DNA from: Isoetes taiwanensis
Lineage: Eukaryota > Streptophyta > Lycopodiopsida > Isoetales > Isoetaceae
Direction: 5' to 3'
DNA: 64,000 bases
NCBI GenBank assembly: GCA_021234155.1
Contig: JAJEKV010000006.1
Span: forward strand, 13,110,143 to 13,174,142
The notes beneath the pieces were generated by a model. It had not been told where the DNA came from, did no database searches, and was given only the letters and a program-made list of their open reading frames with translations. Both the position numbers and the translations under genes were made by a program. Numbering within the stretch: the first letter of the stretch is position 1; every line of letters starts with the position of its first letter. Positions 54,446 to 64,000 of the stretch are shown here, piece after piece.

Positions 54446-55447
54446 GTCAATTAAGGATGGAAATATTAGACATCCTCTACCAGAGAAAGAGAGGGATTGA
54501 TTTGGTGTCAGAGACTAATTTACTCGCAAATTTTGCTTATTAAGAATTTGAAGAAAGAAATCTCTTAAGAAGGAGTTGCCTCTAAGCATGGAGGGATGCA
54601 AGAAGTTGCCAAATTGAGCCGATAAAGAAGAACATGGAAAGAAGAGTAAAAGAAGGAATAGTTATGGAAGATACAAATACAAAGTTATAGAGACAAAGCT
54701 GCTACAACGTGATTCACCAAAGAAAGAACTGTTGCAATAACTTCGAATATGCAAGGCACTTTAGAAACAATTTCGCAGTGATCATCAACGAATCGTTTCA
54801 AGACATCTCTAATATCTTTGACCTCGTCTCCTGCTTCAAGGAATATCAAATCTACCAAGCTCCTTCAATAAACAGCTTCTAGATCTTAATTCTATTCTAT
54901 AATACTATAAGTCATATGCTTTGTTTCCAGGTATCCCAAAATTTTGATAATTTTTTAAGCCTAAATCTTAAACTTGGATTGTGACTAGATTTAAATATCT
55001 AGTGGTTTTGTTAAATTGCCTTTTCCTAAGCTTGTCCTAGATTTGGTTTGTTGGAGGGTGTTCTCTAGTGGTTAGTGGTTACATTGAATTTTCCTTAAAC
55101 CGACACTTTCCTTCTAAACCAAAAACCAAATTTTGAATATTTGTGCCAAGTTACCTTAGAGGATTCTAAGGTGTTTAGTTCTTAATTCCTTTCCTTTTCT
55201 AAAACTAAAACTTAGTTGTTAAGAATTACCTTGTATTTTTGTCTTTATGTTAATAGCTTTTAAAGCAACTATTATGACTGCAGCATAATAGTTGGTCTTG
55301 TAAAGCTTTAGCTTTAAGGGCTGGACAAATATTTAGCCTGAAGGATTGGACTTGATTATTTCTGAATGTGGACTCAATCAGTTGCAACCATGGACTTGAT
55401 TGTGTTTAATTGCCTTATAATTTCTTGATCGAGGACGATCAAATCCT
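54446..55447 (+). other. Non-coding interior of the remnant LTR element
   Basis: AT-rich, with no ORF of note. It ends at GAGGACGATCAAATCCTG before the polypurine tract. Confidence 0.5.
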
Positions 55448-55461
55448 GGGAAGGGGAGGAA
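55448..55461 (+). other. Polypurine tract of the remnant LTR element
   Basis: GGGAAGGGGAGGAA, then TTGATATGG, where the 3' LTR begins at 55463. Confidence 0.75.
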
Positions 55462-55462
55462 T

Positions 55463-55770
55463 TGATATGGTGGTGCTCGGGGGAGTGGCTATGGGAGGAG
55501 CAAGAGAATGAGAAAGAAAGTTAAATTGTTTGGATCAAACCTTAGAGCTTAATATATTAGTGAATATCCAATTATTAAGTTATGCTAGCAATTACTATTA
55601 GATGGACCATTGGAATAAAAAAGGGATCTTTAAATTGAGCAAGGACTTTAAACTAATATAAGGCAGCAAGATATTTATAAAAAAAGAAGGGTACGAACCT
55701 TTTACCTAAAAGGTTCTATCTGGAATATCTATAAAGGAGCAGATAGGCGGACAAGGAGGATCTGCAGTGA
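55463..55770 (+). repeat. Truncated 3' LTR of the remnant element
   Basis: Contains the 177-bp match to 45685-45862 (at 55584-55760). Similarity stops after about 55760. Confidence 0.65.
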
Positions 55771-56460
55771 GATCGGCTCGGGGAAAACACGTCCTTCTTT
55801 CGCATCAACTCTGGAGCACCACCAATAGCTGATGCCCCGTGGACGGCCTCTTGTTGATCTGCAGGCAGGAGGGGATCTCCATAGCTAACACACCAAAAGG
55901 GCAAATCGTTCATGAGCTCTAACCTCTACGAGGCTTTATCACATACCCCCAGGCACATAGATTATATCAATTTCTCCTCCTCCTCGAGATGCTTGCCCTC
56001 AAGCATGTGGAACGCACTAATGTTTCTACGAGAAATTGAACCTTGGTTTTGATACCAAATGTTATGCAGTAGCATCTTTAGTAATAACCAACACACCAAA
56101 AGAGCGATCCTTCATGAGCCCCAATCTCTTGAAGGCTTTATCCCATACCCCCACGGACATAGACCATATCAATAAGTATGCACAGGAGAGGCGGATGGAG
56201 TGGACTACCCTTGCCATTGTTCTATTGCCAGCCAACTCCAGTGTTGCAACTTATGTCTGTTGTTATCTTGTGGCCCAGACCATCAGTCCTGCCTCACATA
56301 GCCTGAGCTTGGGTTAGGACTTCCATGTGATGTTATGGTGATGTTGTATTATGATGACGATGCTACGTTGTCGATGGTGCCTTACCCTTCGAGGTGAGCA
56401 TATATATATATCTGTTATATATATACAATTACTTTATGGGTCCAATGGGGGGTTAAAGTT
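55771..56460. repeat. Non-coding stretch with a ~199-bp-spaced tandem repeat
   Basis: CTAACACACCAAAAG, then TTCATGAGC, then GGCTTTATC.CATACCCCC occurs at about 55887-55972 and 56084-56170. A (TA)n-rich stretch follows at 56400-56430. No gene. Confidence 0.6.
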
Positions 56461-56461
56461 A

Positions 56462-56700
56462 TGTAGAGATTCATCATGGCCGTCGATTCTTTGAGGTGTC
56501 GCGACAATAGCCCTTGGATTTGATGGGGGGGGGCATGCATGGGGCATGCACCCCATCCCTGGGCCGTCGATCGGGCACGTGAGAAATCGTGGCCCTTGAT
56601 TTCTTTTAGGGAAGGTGCAAGGAAGGTGCCCCCTTATTTGGGGCTTTTGATATGGACCGTTGGATTTGAAGATTTCATCTCGGCCATCAATTAGTAACTC
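56462..56700 (+). repeat. Module start, copy 1
   Basis: Shares TAGAGATT, GGCCGTC, GAGGTGTCGC and CTTATTTGGGGCTTTTGATA with 59903-60120, in the same order and orientation. Confidence 0.6.
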
Positions 56701-57005
56701 ATTGAAGTTAATGCATTTATATTTAATGTTGGCATTATATTTAATGTTGGCACATTATTATAATTAATGTAGGTAGCCCAGTGGCAAGGGAAAAAAAGAA
56801 AAAAGAAAAAAAAATTCCCTCCCTTTGTCGGTAGATCGAAGCTTTTGATATGGTCAGTGCTTCGACCTTTGCCGCCATTGCCCGACGCTGCATTTCATAG
56901 CTTTCCCTCCTTTCTTTCGCTATTAGGCGGTGACCTAATTGGCTGTGGTTATTACCCGCTTTCTTACCATTTTGAATGCGTTAATCTGGAGCAGTAACAA
57001 AAGCG

Positions 57006-57108
57006 ATGGAGTTTTTATTCGGAAAGGGGCTGCTGCTAAGTTCTGGCGAAGAATGGGTGATTCGGCGAAGAATTGTAAATGGGTCATTTCATCGGGGAGA
57101 AGGTCAAG
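57006..57108 (+). pseudogene. Cytochrome P450 exon fragment (CYP72-clan-like)
   Basis: The ATG-started frame reads MEFLFGKGLLLSSGEEWVIR, then RRIVNGSFHRGE, ending at a donor (GTCAAG|GTAAAT). CYP72-clan P450s have G(K/N)GL(L/V)...G(E/D)xWxxxRRI(V/I)NPxFH near residue 140. Only this exon is recognisable; the heme-binding part is absent. It is probably a captured fragment. Confidence 0.6.
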
Positions 57109-58731
57109 GTAAATTGGATCCGAAAACCCAGATTTTGCAGATTAAATTTCCATTTCCATGGTCCCGTTAGGTGTCATTTGGCAGATTGGTGCAGGAGCAA
57201 GGGAAGAAATTAAATCTCTGACACGAAAAGATGGAAATGGATTGTTGAATATGATTGATTTGGGCAAATTTTTTCGGTACATTGGATGTGGCGGGAATCT
57301 GCTTGTGACTTCTATCTTCTCTTTGGATTCCGACGGGAGTTGAAGAAACGTTCCTTTAGGAGGTATGCCCTTCTACTTTTTAACGCAAATGAAAACTCTG
57401 GCTATGACAGCTTCCAGATAATATGAGATTCCGTGAAAACTCTGGCTATGGCGGCTTCCAGATAATATGCGATTCCGTTATGCACTGTGCTTGTGGTTTT
57501 GGCTTAAAACATTCCACTAATATGTTTACTTGCGGGGAGATCTTTTCTCGCAGGTAAGCAATGAAATAATCGAACAAGCTCCAATAGACCGCGATGCGGT
57601 GAATGTTCTATAAAAATAGGTTTCGATCATCAGTAGCCAATTCCGGTAGATATCTTTTGCATGATTTTTGTGTGCGAGTTTGTTATTCCTCTGAATGGGT
57701 AGGTCCTTTGTCTCGATCTTAAATTATATGCTTGGTTATTTCAAGGGCATGGGATTACTTCTTACAGCATGCAAGTTGGGTCAAAACAACCGATTTGCTC
57801 TTCTACTTTGCCCGGTTCAAGCCCGCCGGGATTGCTTCGGTTTTACGCCCATTCTTTAGTTTTGTGCCGTTATCGGCTTAATCTGCGGTTAAAGGGCTCT
57901 TTGTGGCAATCACACATGGATTAACCACGCTTTTATCTCTTCATTCGTGGATTATTTACGTAGATTGATTATGCGTGCGCATTTAAGTCTTCTGCGCCAC
58001 TCTATCAACCAATTTCGGTATTTCTTTCTTCAGCAGGTTCTCAGTTTTATTGCTTTAGATTCGATCATTTGCTTCATCATAAATCTCACTGTCGAATGGG
58101 ATACTTGATTCTAACCTCGTATCCCTATACGGATATACTATACACACTTGATGTCTTGCCATTCCCCTATCTGAGACATGCATGGCCACACTTTGTGGTG
58201 CTCTTTTTTGTTGCATTTCGGAGATAGCATTACGGCTATCATTTAAGCCTACCCATCAATTCAATATCCAGTTTACGGTGTTTTAATGGAGTGTTTTGAT
58301 TTTTTCGAGGCAACTATGGCGCCATACATCTTTGTAATATATTGGTTCTGAAGAGGGCTTCTCACAACCTTCATTTGGCTGGATTTTATTGAGAATATTT
58401 TGTTTATGTCAGGCTCTTGGCTTGGCTACACTACTCTGAAGCAGCATGAACGTGTTCAGTAAAGGTTCAGTAAAGGTACGCTCTATTCTGCTTGTGGCTT
58501 CTTTTTTATAGTATGATTATAATCTGTTGAATGTGGAAAAGGCATCTGCACTATTTGGAAAATTTAATGCTTCTACTGATTTTGATTCCCCCTTAGGCGG
58601 AGATGGTGACCTCGTAGTGTCACAAAATTACGATTTTGTATTCATCTAGTTAACCTTATTATGTAATATTTAGACAGAAGCTGCCATTTTCATTGCATCC
58701 AAATTGTAACTATTTAATGTCCTCTTTGCAG
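57109..58731. other. Intron-like DNA, no supported exon
   Basis: T-rich with many possible splice signals. A ~47-bp direct duplication (GAAAACTCTGGCTATG) lies at about 57388-57480. The 61-codon frame at 57158-57343 has no family match. Confidence 0.4.
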
Positions 58732-59079
58732 CCTTGATACTTTCCTTATGCTGACGTTAGCACCAATTGGGAATACTTTTACATGGGTATGCCATGCTTG
58801 ACAATGGCTCATGCAAACAATGTCGGTGTCACTTTTCTGCATCAAGTTGGTATGTTACATTATAATCTCATCTCATACCATCTTATGTTTTTTTGCTGTG
58901 TCCAAAATTTAGGTGTAAAGAAGTTGATTGCACATACAAACGAAGAGTATATGAACAACACTAAAGAGTTGGCGGTGGACCATCAAGCACTAGCAGATTT
59001 AAGATTGAGAATTCATGATTATACGCTTAAATCCGATTTGTGCAGTGCTCCAAAGTTTGTATGGGGATTAGAGTCATGA
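58732..59079 (+). pseudogene. SPINDLY-like O-fucosyltransferase, two C-terminal exons
   Basis: Exon 1 is 58732-58849 and exon 2 58913-59079; the junction GTTG|GT keeps frame. Blocks are LDTF, YADVSTNWEYFYMGMPCLTM and HANNVGVTFL, then VKKLIAHTNEEY, ALADLRLRIHDY and LCSAPKFVWGLES. From memory, SPY has LDTFPYAGTTTTCESLYMGVPC, VHA.NVGVSLL, DEYV..A..LASD..ALS.LR and CDGPKF..GLE in this order near its C-terminus. One base is missing after LDTF, part of the MAG..H loop is gone, and a TGA follows GLES. SPY O-fucosylates nuclear proteins such as DELLAs; this copy is a fragment. Confidence 0.75.
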
Positions 59080-59892
59080 AACTGAATCGACCATGTTAAA
59101 CGAATACGCCTTTGAATAATTGCTTGGCATACGATGAATCTTAAGGAATCTAGATGAATCTTTATACAATATTTATTCTCAAATTTAAGGCTTGAACTAG
59201 ACACCACAAACTACACACTGCTCGTAGATAGTAATGTCAATCTCTATACTCACTCAAATGGCCATGTGCAATCTAAGAAATTACCAATTCGCAATCTAAG
59301 AAATTACCAATTTTGGCAATTTTGAAGTTTCAAAAAAGGAGCAACATTATGGAATATGAAAGAAGCTTTTAGCACGACACTTCCTTAAACAATGGTTAGC
59401 TTCTAACTGCTAGGGGCTAAGTGACGGCATGGTTAATCTTTTCACAAGGGAATTATGAGTGCGATTTGCAATGCCGCACGTCAATTCCGATTCCAAGATG
59501 GTCGTTGAATGGCTATCAGATAAGGGATTTAAGTTAAAACTTCATGCCTTGGTTTAGATGCATACTGCCATTTGTGCAACAACACAATTGAGATAATTGA
59601 GAAGGTAAAATCTCAAATAAGATATACATTAAACACACTAATGAATTCACGTTGTGATGACAATAAATTAGTGGATTATGATATTCGACTTTATCAATAA
59701 AATTTTTGAGATTTACCCATGACTTCCACTATTATATTGATTTAGATTAGCTTAATTCTTGACACTTAACTTTAGATATTGATATGTTTAAGGTTGGATT
59801 TTATTTCCCTATCTTTGTAAACCATAGGTGACAAACCCATTTATAGTACAAAAACTTGTATATCCTTATCCTTATATATATACAACTATATA
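59080..59892. other. Non-coding stretch
   Basis: AT-rich. No supported gene. Confidence 0.4.
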
Positions 59893-60120
59893 ATCTCTAC
59901 CAACTTTCGGTAGAGATTGATCTCGGCCGTCCATCTCTGAGATGGACGGTCCAAAAGGTGACACCTCGAATCACCCCAAGCAACCCCCTTTTGGTAGACA
60001 TTGAGGTGTCGCCACCTTAACCGTCGAACATGCGAGATGGACGGCTCAGATGAAGCCACCCTTATTTGGGGCTTTTGATATGGGCAGTCGGATTTAGGGT
60101 TCTCATCTTGGCCGTTCATA
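59893..60120 (+). repeat. Module start, copy 2, with hairpin at the junction
   Basis: AATCTCTACC and GGTAGAGATT (59893-59902 and 59910-59919) are a 10-bp inverted pair. The second arm starts a region matching 56462-56700. GAGATGGACGG occurs twice. Confidence 0.6.
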
Positions 60121-60967
60121 AAAAAGTGATCGAAATTAAATGCCATGAAAAGAAAATGGCACCACACTAAATGTTTTTTAACTTTAGCGGCGACGTGCCA
60201 CTCTTTGAATTTCTTATCATCTTTTCTGCATCTTTTGTATGACGTGTCCCAAAAATGTCGAATTTGGGCGCCTATCTTGCCGTCTTCTTCTTCACAGTTC
60301 ATCTGTGGTCTGCAAACAATCCGAGAAGAAAGTCCCCTTTTTCGATCCATTCTGTAGGGGAGCTAGAGCGGCAACGACAGTGGAGCTGAACACTTTATTT
60401 TGCTTCCAGGTTATTCATAGAAAGCAAGCTCTAAGATTGGTATCCCCTTTCTTACTCTGCTTTGGGTTCGCGTCATCTCTGCATAGAGAGAGTTATGATC
60501 CTTTGCGGTTTTTAACATTCAGGTTTTACAAGGATTTCCTTGACATTTGGCCCAGATCTTTGAAATGCATGCTCTTTCGGCTATGCATGGCAGAGTTTGT
60601 GTTTATTCTGTAAATGTTGCTTCCGGCTATGGCGAGGCTCTGGCAATTTGTTTGCACTGAATTGTGGGCGCTCCCTTAAAAGCATGAATTCCAGAATTAT
60701 TATCTCAAATCTGATGTCTTGATCCCTAGGCAAAATTGGAGCAGCCACAATTATGCCTTGGCAATGGTGTCAGCTATGGTAGTTGCTGCTCCTGGAATGT
60801 GCAGAGGAAGATTGATAGACAAAACGGACTCCGGACTCCGTCGTTTGTTAATCTGGCATGGGGTTATGATTGCCCTTCAATCCCCTGGCATTGGAATTTC
60901 GCCACAGTACGAATCACAGTCCGGTTCTTTACTTGGTTCTCTCTCTGGCAACAACCAGCAACCCTTC

Positions 60968-61148
60968 ACACGTCATGGCCGACCTCCAACCAGCGGGTAA
61001 GTGCCTTCTTTTACATTCCATGTTTTTGCTTCATAGAAACCAATTCTGAAATCTGATAGTTCTTTTCTCGTTTCTTGTTTACAGAAGTTAATGACGACAA
61101 TGGCGATGCCTTCCCTGCCTCTCTTAGTTTGCCATCTTTGCCGGGTTA
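60968..61148 (+). CDS. Possible two-exon start of a gene, unknown
   Basis: MADLQPA ends at a donor (ACCAGCGG|GTAAGT, about 60999) and joins across an acceptor (TTTACAG, 61084) to EVNDDNGDAFPASLSLPSLP, then a TAA. The frame is kept. It may be the 5' end of the gene whose later exons are at 61984-62686. No family recognised. Confidence 0.3.
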
Positions 61149-61154
61149 AGAGTG

Positions 61155-61760
61155 TCAGATCCTCCCTCCTAGTGCATGGTTGACATAGATAGGACAGGTA
61201 AGGTGCCTGTCCAGCAAATGAAACTGATGTAGGCCCTTTTCACAGATGCTGTATTTGCAGCTACCTTCTTTGGATGTTGGATACTGTGTGCAAACAAAAA
61301 GCACTACTTCTGTAAGTTGAGCATATGATTTGTTTTTTTTATGAAATTTGCTTTCCATTTGCATTTGTTAGATGTCTCACCATCCCGTCAAGTTGTCAAC
61401 TATTTAGGCATGAACTCAGAAATGGCTTTCAAGCCGTTTGTTCTTTTGGGTGTCCATTTCACTGCCTTGACAGCATGCTTCTTAAATTTGGCATTGTCTT
61501 GCATACAGAGAAAGATCTGCGTATAAATGCTGTGCTTGTTATAACACAATGATAAGAGTGTCAGATCCTCCTAGTGCATGATTGACATAGATAGGACAAG
61601 TAAGGCTTCTGTTCCGCAAATGAAACTGATGTAGGCTGTACTTGCAGTTATCTTGTTTGGATGTGAGCTGTAACAGATTAATAGAAGTATGATTGCCTCC
61701 TTGGACAGCCTGTGCAAACAAGAAGCACTACTTCTGTAAGTTAAGCACATGATTTGCTTT
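61155..61760. repeat. ~400-bp-spaced tandem duplication
   Basis: 61155-61350 and 61558-61760 share CCTCCTAGTGCATG.TTGACATAGATAGGACA, AAATGAAACTGATGTAGG and AAGCACTACTTCTGTAAGTT. Each copy has a VDIDRT-type frame, but stops make coding doubtful. Confidence 0.7.
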
Positions 61761-61983
61761 GATTTATAACATTTGCTTTCCATTTCCATTTGTTTCTTAT
61801 TATGCATAAGCAACTTTTCATAGATTGTCTTGCGTAACAAACTGTTGCAAAACTTCAAGAACCCACTTCTTTATTGCAAAACTTGATAAGGTTCATGTTA
61901 TCAAAGACTCTAGCTGGCTACCTTTATGTGGACCCTGAGAAGTGGAAAGTTGAATGCAACTTATATCAAGATCTATTTACAGA

Positions 61984-62686
61984 ATGCGATTGAAGGCAAT
62001 AGCACCAAATAGCTCTAGTGGATTTAGTGGGGAGCTGGCATCAGAAGACAGCGAGGCAGAGTACTATACACAGGAATTGCTTGCAAGGGGTTGTGAGTTT
62101 CTTAAGCGTTCAAAGAGAGGTAAGCTTACTACTGGCAATTTCTACATGTCCAAGTTCATATTTCTTACAAAACCTGTATGCTTTTCAGGTGATTTAAACT
62201 GGAAAATGGTCTATGTATACATGGATAAGCAGAGTCAGGTAAAATCGTCTTAACCTTAATAACTGGCAAAGCAGTCTCCAACTTCGAATGTTTAAATGTG
62301 ACTCCAACTTCGAATGTTTAAATGTGACTGTACATTTTGCAGCAAAGGAAATTTTTGCATGGTGCGGTAAAGACTAACAAAAAAAGTAAGAAGGCCCCTA
62401 TTCAGGACATGCCTAGTAATATTGTAAATTGAGAAGTTGAACCTTCTAGTTGTTATTCCTTGAAATGCATCTTTGGATTCACGTTGTTTTGCTATTCTTG
62501 AAGGTGTTCTTCTGGAGTTGCATCCAGACATACCTGCTTGGTTTGGAAGGAACCTATTAGAAAATAGTGAACAAAGACGCTATTTTGGCTCAAGAGAAGC
62601 TCTGGCATGCAAGAGTTTGAGTGCAAAAACATTTATCAACATAATTTATGGACATTTGTTGATATTATCTGCTAGGCGAGAAAGGT
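61984..62686 (+). CDS. Multi-exon gene of unknown function, four exons
   Basis: The inferred exons are 61984-62119, 62189-62238, 62343-62385 and about 62473-62686. The first three join in frame at GT-AG borders, and no stop interrupts them. The product has SEDSEAEYYTQELLARGCEF, then LNWKMVYVYMDKQSQ, QRKFLHGAVKTN and RCFAILEGV, ELHPDIPAWFGR, LLENSEQRRYFGSREAL, FINIIYGHLLILSARRE. It looks like a soluble, conserved-type protein under selection, but I do not recognise the family. The last exon ends at a donor (AAAG|GTGATT), so more exons should follow. The true start is uncertain. Confidence 0.5.
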
Positions 62687-62689
62687 GAT

Positions 62690-63674
62690 TCCTTCTATGT
62701 ATATTCTTCAGCCTTACATAAATACCAAAGGGAAAACATGAATGATTTGATTCAAGTGTATCATATGCAGTAAAATAATAAGGGCAAACAGCACGTTGCC
62801 TTTCTGTGTAATCTTTATCTCATTGTAGTAAAATCCATTCAAAGTGTTGTGATCAATATTATTATTTCTGTTTATAGTGCAACAGGTGGTTTGCCATTGA
62901 CACATTCATTGCACTAGATGAACGAAAGTAATGGGGCTTACAAGCTTGAAGCAGGTGGTTCTTGACAACATTCATTGCCTAGATGAATGAAAATAATGGG
63001 GCTTACAAGCTTGAAGAGGTTGGTTTCTATCTGAAGACTCCTCTTCATTTTTCCTAAGGGTAAGTTTTTCTAAGCACGTAATTGCTTCACATTTGCTGGC
63101 GGAGCTTCTAAAACCCATGAAATGTCTGGTGGGAAGTTGATCCGTGATATGCAAACCTGATTACTCCCTCATTAGAGAGACAGAGAAACGCTTGAATAAC
63201 CAATGCAGCAGCTCATGCTGTGCGACTTGAAGTGGAAAAACCAGTGAATAGCTTGGAATGAATTCTACAAACTCTAGACAAAAGGATATGCTCTAAGTCG
63301 CATCTCCTCGTTATGCTCCAATCATGGGATGAAAAGTTGGCTTACCGGGCATATCAGCAACATATCAAATTTAGATTAGAGTATAGTCTAGCAAAATTAT
63401 AATATTTAGCAGGTATAATCTGGCAACATATGGGTTGAAGCTGGGAACAACAGAGCTCAGAATCAGCAGGATTCTTCATTCAATCCTTAAGGCAACTAGC
63501 CAAGTCCAAGTGTTGATGGATCAAACTAAAACCAACAATTTCGAGTATGATGATGTCAAGTTTGCAAAAAAGGAGGCAATGCACAGTGTTTCAGGGAGTT
63601 CTCGGTCAAAATGGTGTGCTGTTTTTCCATTCTGGTGCACTTGAAGAACAGAGAAGAGTTTGTCCTTTAAATTT
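62690..63674. other. Intron or intergenic DNA with a ~75-bp tandem duplication
   Basis: About 62895-62960 and 62961-63025 share GATGAA, AATGGGGCTTACAAGCTTGA and the GGTGGTT block. The 63435-63644 plus frame is unrecognised. Confidence 0.5.
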
Positions 63675-64000
63675 TTATATTTGCACCACATACGCCATGA
63701 TTCGTAAACAATCTCGAAACTGACCAATAACTTCTGGGATCATTCCTGAGAACTGATTGGAATTTACAACAAGCGCAAGAAGGCCTTTGCAGTTACCTAG
63801 CTGTGAAGGCAAAGCAGAGATGTTGTTTCCACCTAGAAGCAGATGTTGGAGGGACTTGAGCTGCCCAAGATCGCCTGGCAAAGAAACAATTTGATTTTCA
63901 GAGAGGGACAAACGAATGAGCTGGGTGCAGTTTTGTATATCTGCTGGAAAAGAACCCGTTAACAGATTTGTCCTAAGCTCCAAGAGGAGATTCTTTCTGA
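63675..64000 (-). CDS. Leucine-rich-repeat protein exon, runs off right edge
   Basis: The frame is open to the window end. It contains about four plant-type LRR units: LLTGSFPADIQNCTQLIRLS, LSENQIVSLPGDLGQLKSLQ, LLGGNNISALPSQLGNCKGL and VNSNQFSGMIPEVIGQ, followed by a stop at 63675. The spacing fits the LxxLxLxxNxxxxxxPxxxxxL repeats of LRR receptor proteins and kinases. Whether the stop is natural or a missed splice cannot be told. The N-terminal part is outside the window. Confidence 0.8.
   Translation of the reverse strand, partial: RKNLLLELRTNLLTGSFPADIQNCTQLIRLSLSENQIVSLPGDLGQLKSLQHLLLGGNNISALPSQLGNCKGLLALVVNSNQFSGMIPEVIGQFRDCLRIMAYVVQI

Larger units (their letters stand above)
45564..55770 (+). 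mobile_element. Remnant LTR retrotransposon, non-coding interior, hosts later insertions
   Basis: Signals on the plus strand are a repeat pair (45685-45862 and 55584-55760, about 90% alike), a PBS one base after a CA-ending LTR (49051-49062) and a polypurine tract (55448-55461) followed by TGATATGG. The 5' LTR is expanded by a TTAA-type transposon (46252-48897), and the interior holds LINE-E. The left boundary is approximate, because the first ~100 bp of the LTRs cannot be aligned. The 3' LTR appears truncated after about 55770. No gag or pol was found in 49063-49470 or 54441-55447. Confidence 0.55.

Noticed and set aside
59886-60350. 154-codon minus-strand ORF
   Set aside because: It overlaps the module-start repeat and has no family character.
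61155-61360. EF-hand-like VDIDRTGKVPVQQMKLM frame
   Set aside because: Short, followed by stops in both tandem copies, and without a second loop or partner exon.

Overview
The window is nuclear DNA of a land plant, made almost entirely of nested and decayed transposable elements with a few host-gene pieces. The plant assignment rests on iMet-primed Copia and chromodomain Ty3/Gypsy elements, a SPINDLY-type exon pair, a CYP72-like P450 exon, plant-type LRR exons and a PRP22/DEAH5 helicase fragment. The density of old nested elements suggests a large genome, but the species cannot be told. No tRNA, rRNA, CRISPR array or bacterial operon was seen. I named the LINEs A to E.

Left part (1-14 kb): three related LINEs lie head to tail on the minus strand. 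LINE-A runs from 2021 past the left edge. LINE-B occupies 9783-7615 and 3285-2110. LINE-C occupies 14025-9810. (GA)n tracts separate or flank them. LINE-B is split by a 4.3-kb element (3286-7614) with perfect 21-bp terminal inverted repeats and an imperfect ~10-bp target duplication. It looks like a non-autonomous Mutator-like element carrying a glycine-rich fragment and several minisatellites. In all three LINEs, ORF1 ends in a UAG followed by G, directly before the endonuclease start of ORF2. In A and B the two ORFs share one frame, so UAG readthrough is a plausible way to express ORF2.

Middle left (14-29.6 kb): a decayed unknown gene, an intron-containing FCP1/NIF-like pseudogene with a RING-like stretch upstream, a TTGAC-rich minisatellite, and a structurally complete Copia element (19789-25588; 5-bp duplication GTGCC) inserted in a GGCCTTAGTGCC minisatellite. 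A minus-strand decayed gene of a repeat-associated family follows.

Centre (29.6-45.5 kb): an L1-like LINE (LINE-D, poly(A) tail at 29601-29611) is interrupted by a 14.2-kb minus-strand LTR element with 1.55-1.59-kb LTRs, PBS and PPT. It holds a gutted chromovirus gag-pol and about 7.4 kb of extra DNA: a foldback element, a DEAH5/PRP22 helicase fragment, an LRR fragment, unknown decayed ORFs, and a frameshifted histone H3 fold.

Right centre (45.6-55.8 kb): a second LTR-element remnant is recognised by a ~178-bp repeat pair, a PBS and a PPT. It hosts a 2.65-kb TTAA-flanked inverted-repeat transposon in its 5' LTR and a GC-rich LINE (LINE-E) in its interior. LINEs B, C and E share a short 3' hairpin 17-20 nt before their tails.

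Right end (56-64 kb): two modules in the same orientation start with related sequence and carry different gene pieces (P450 and SPINDLY-like exons in the first; an intact-looking multi-exon gene of unknown function downstream of the second start). A minus-strand LRR exon runs off the right edge.
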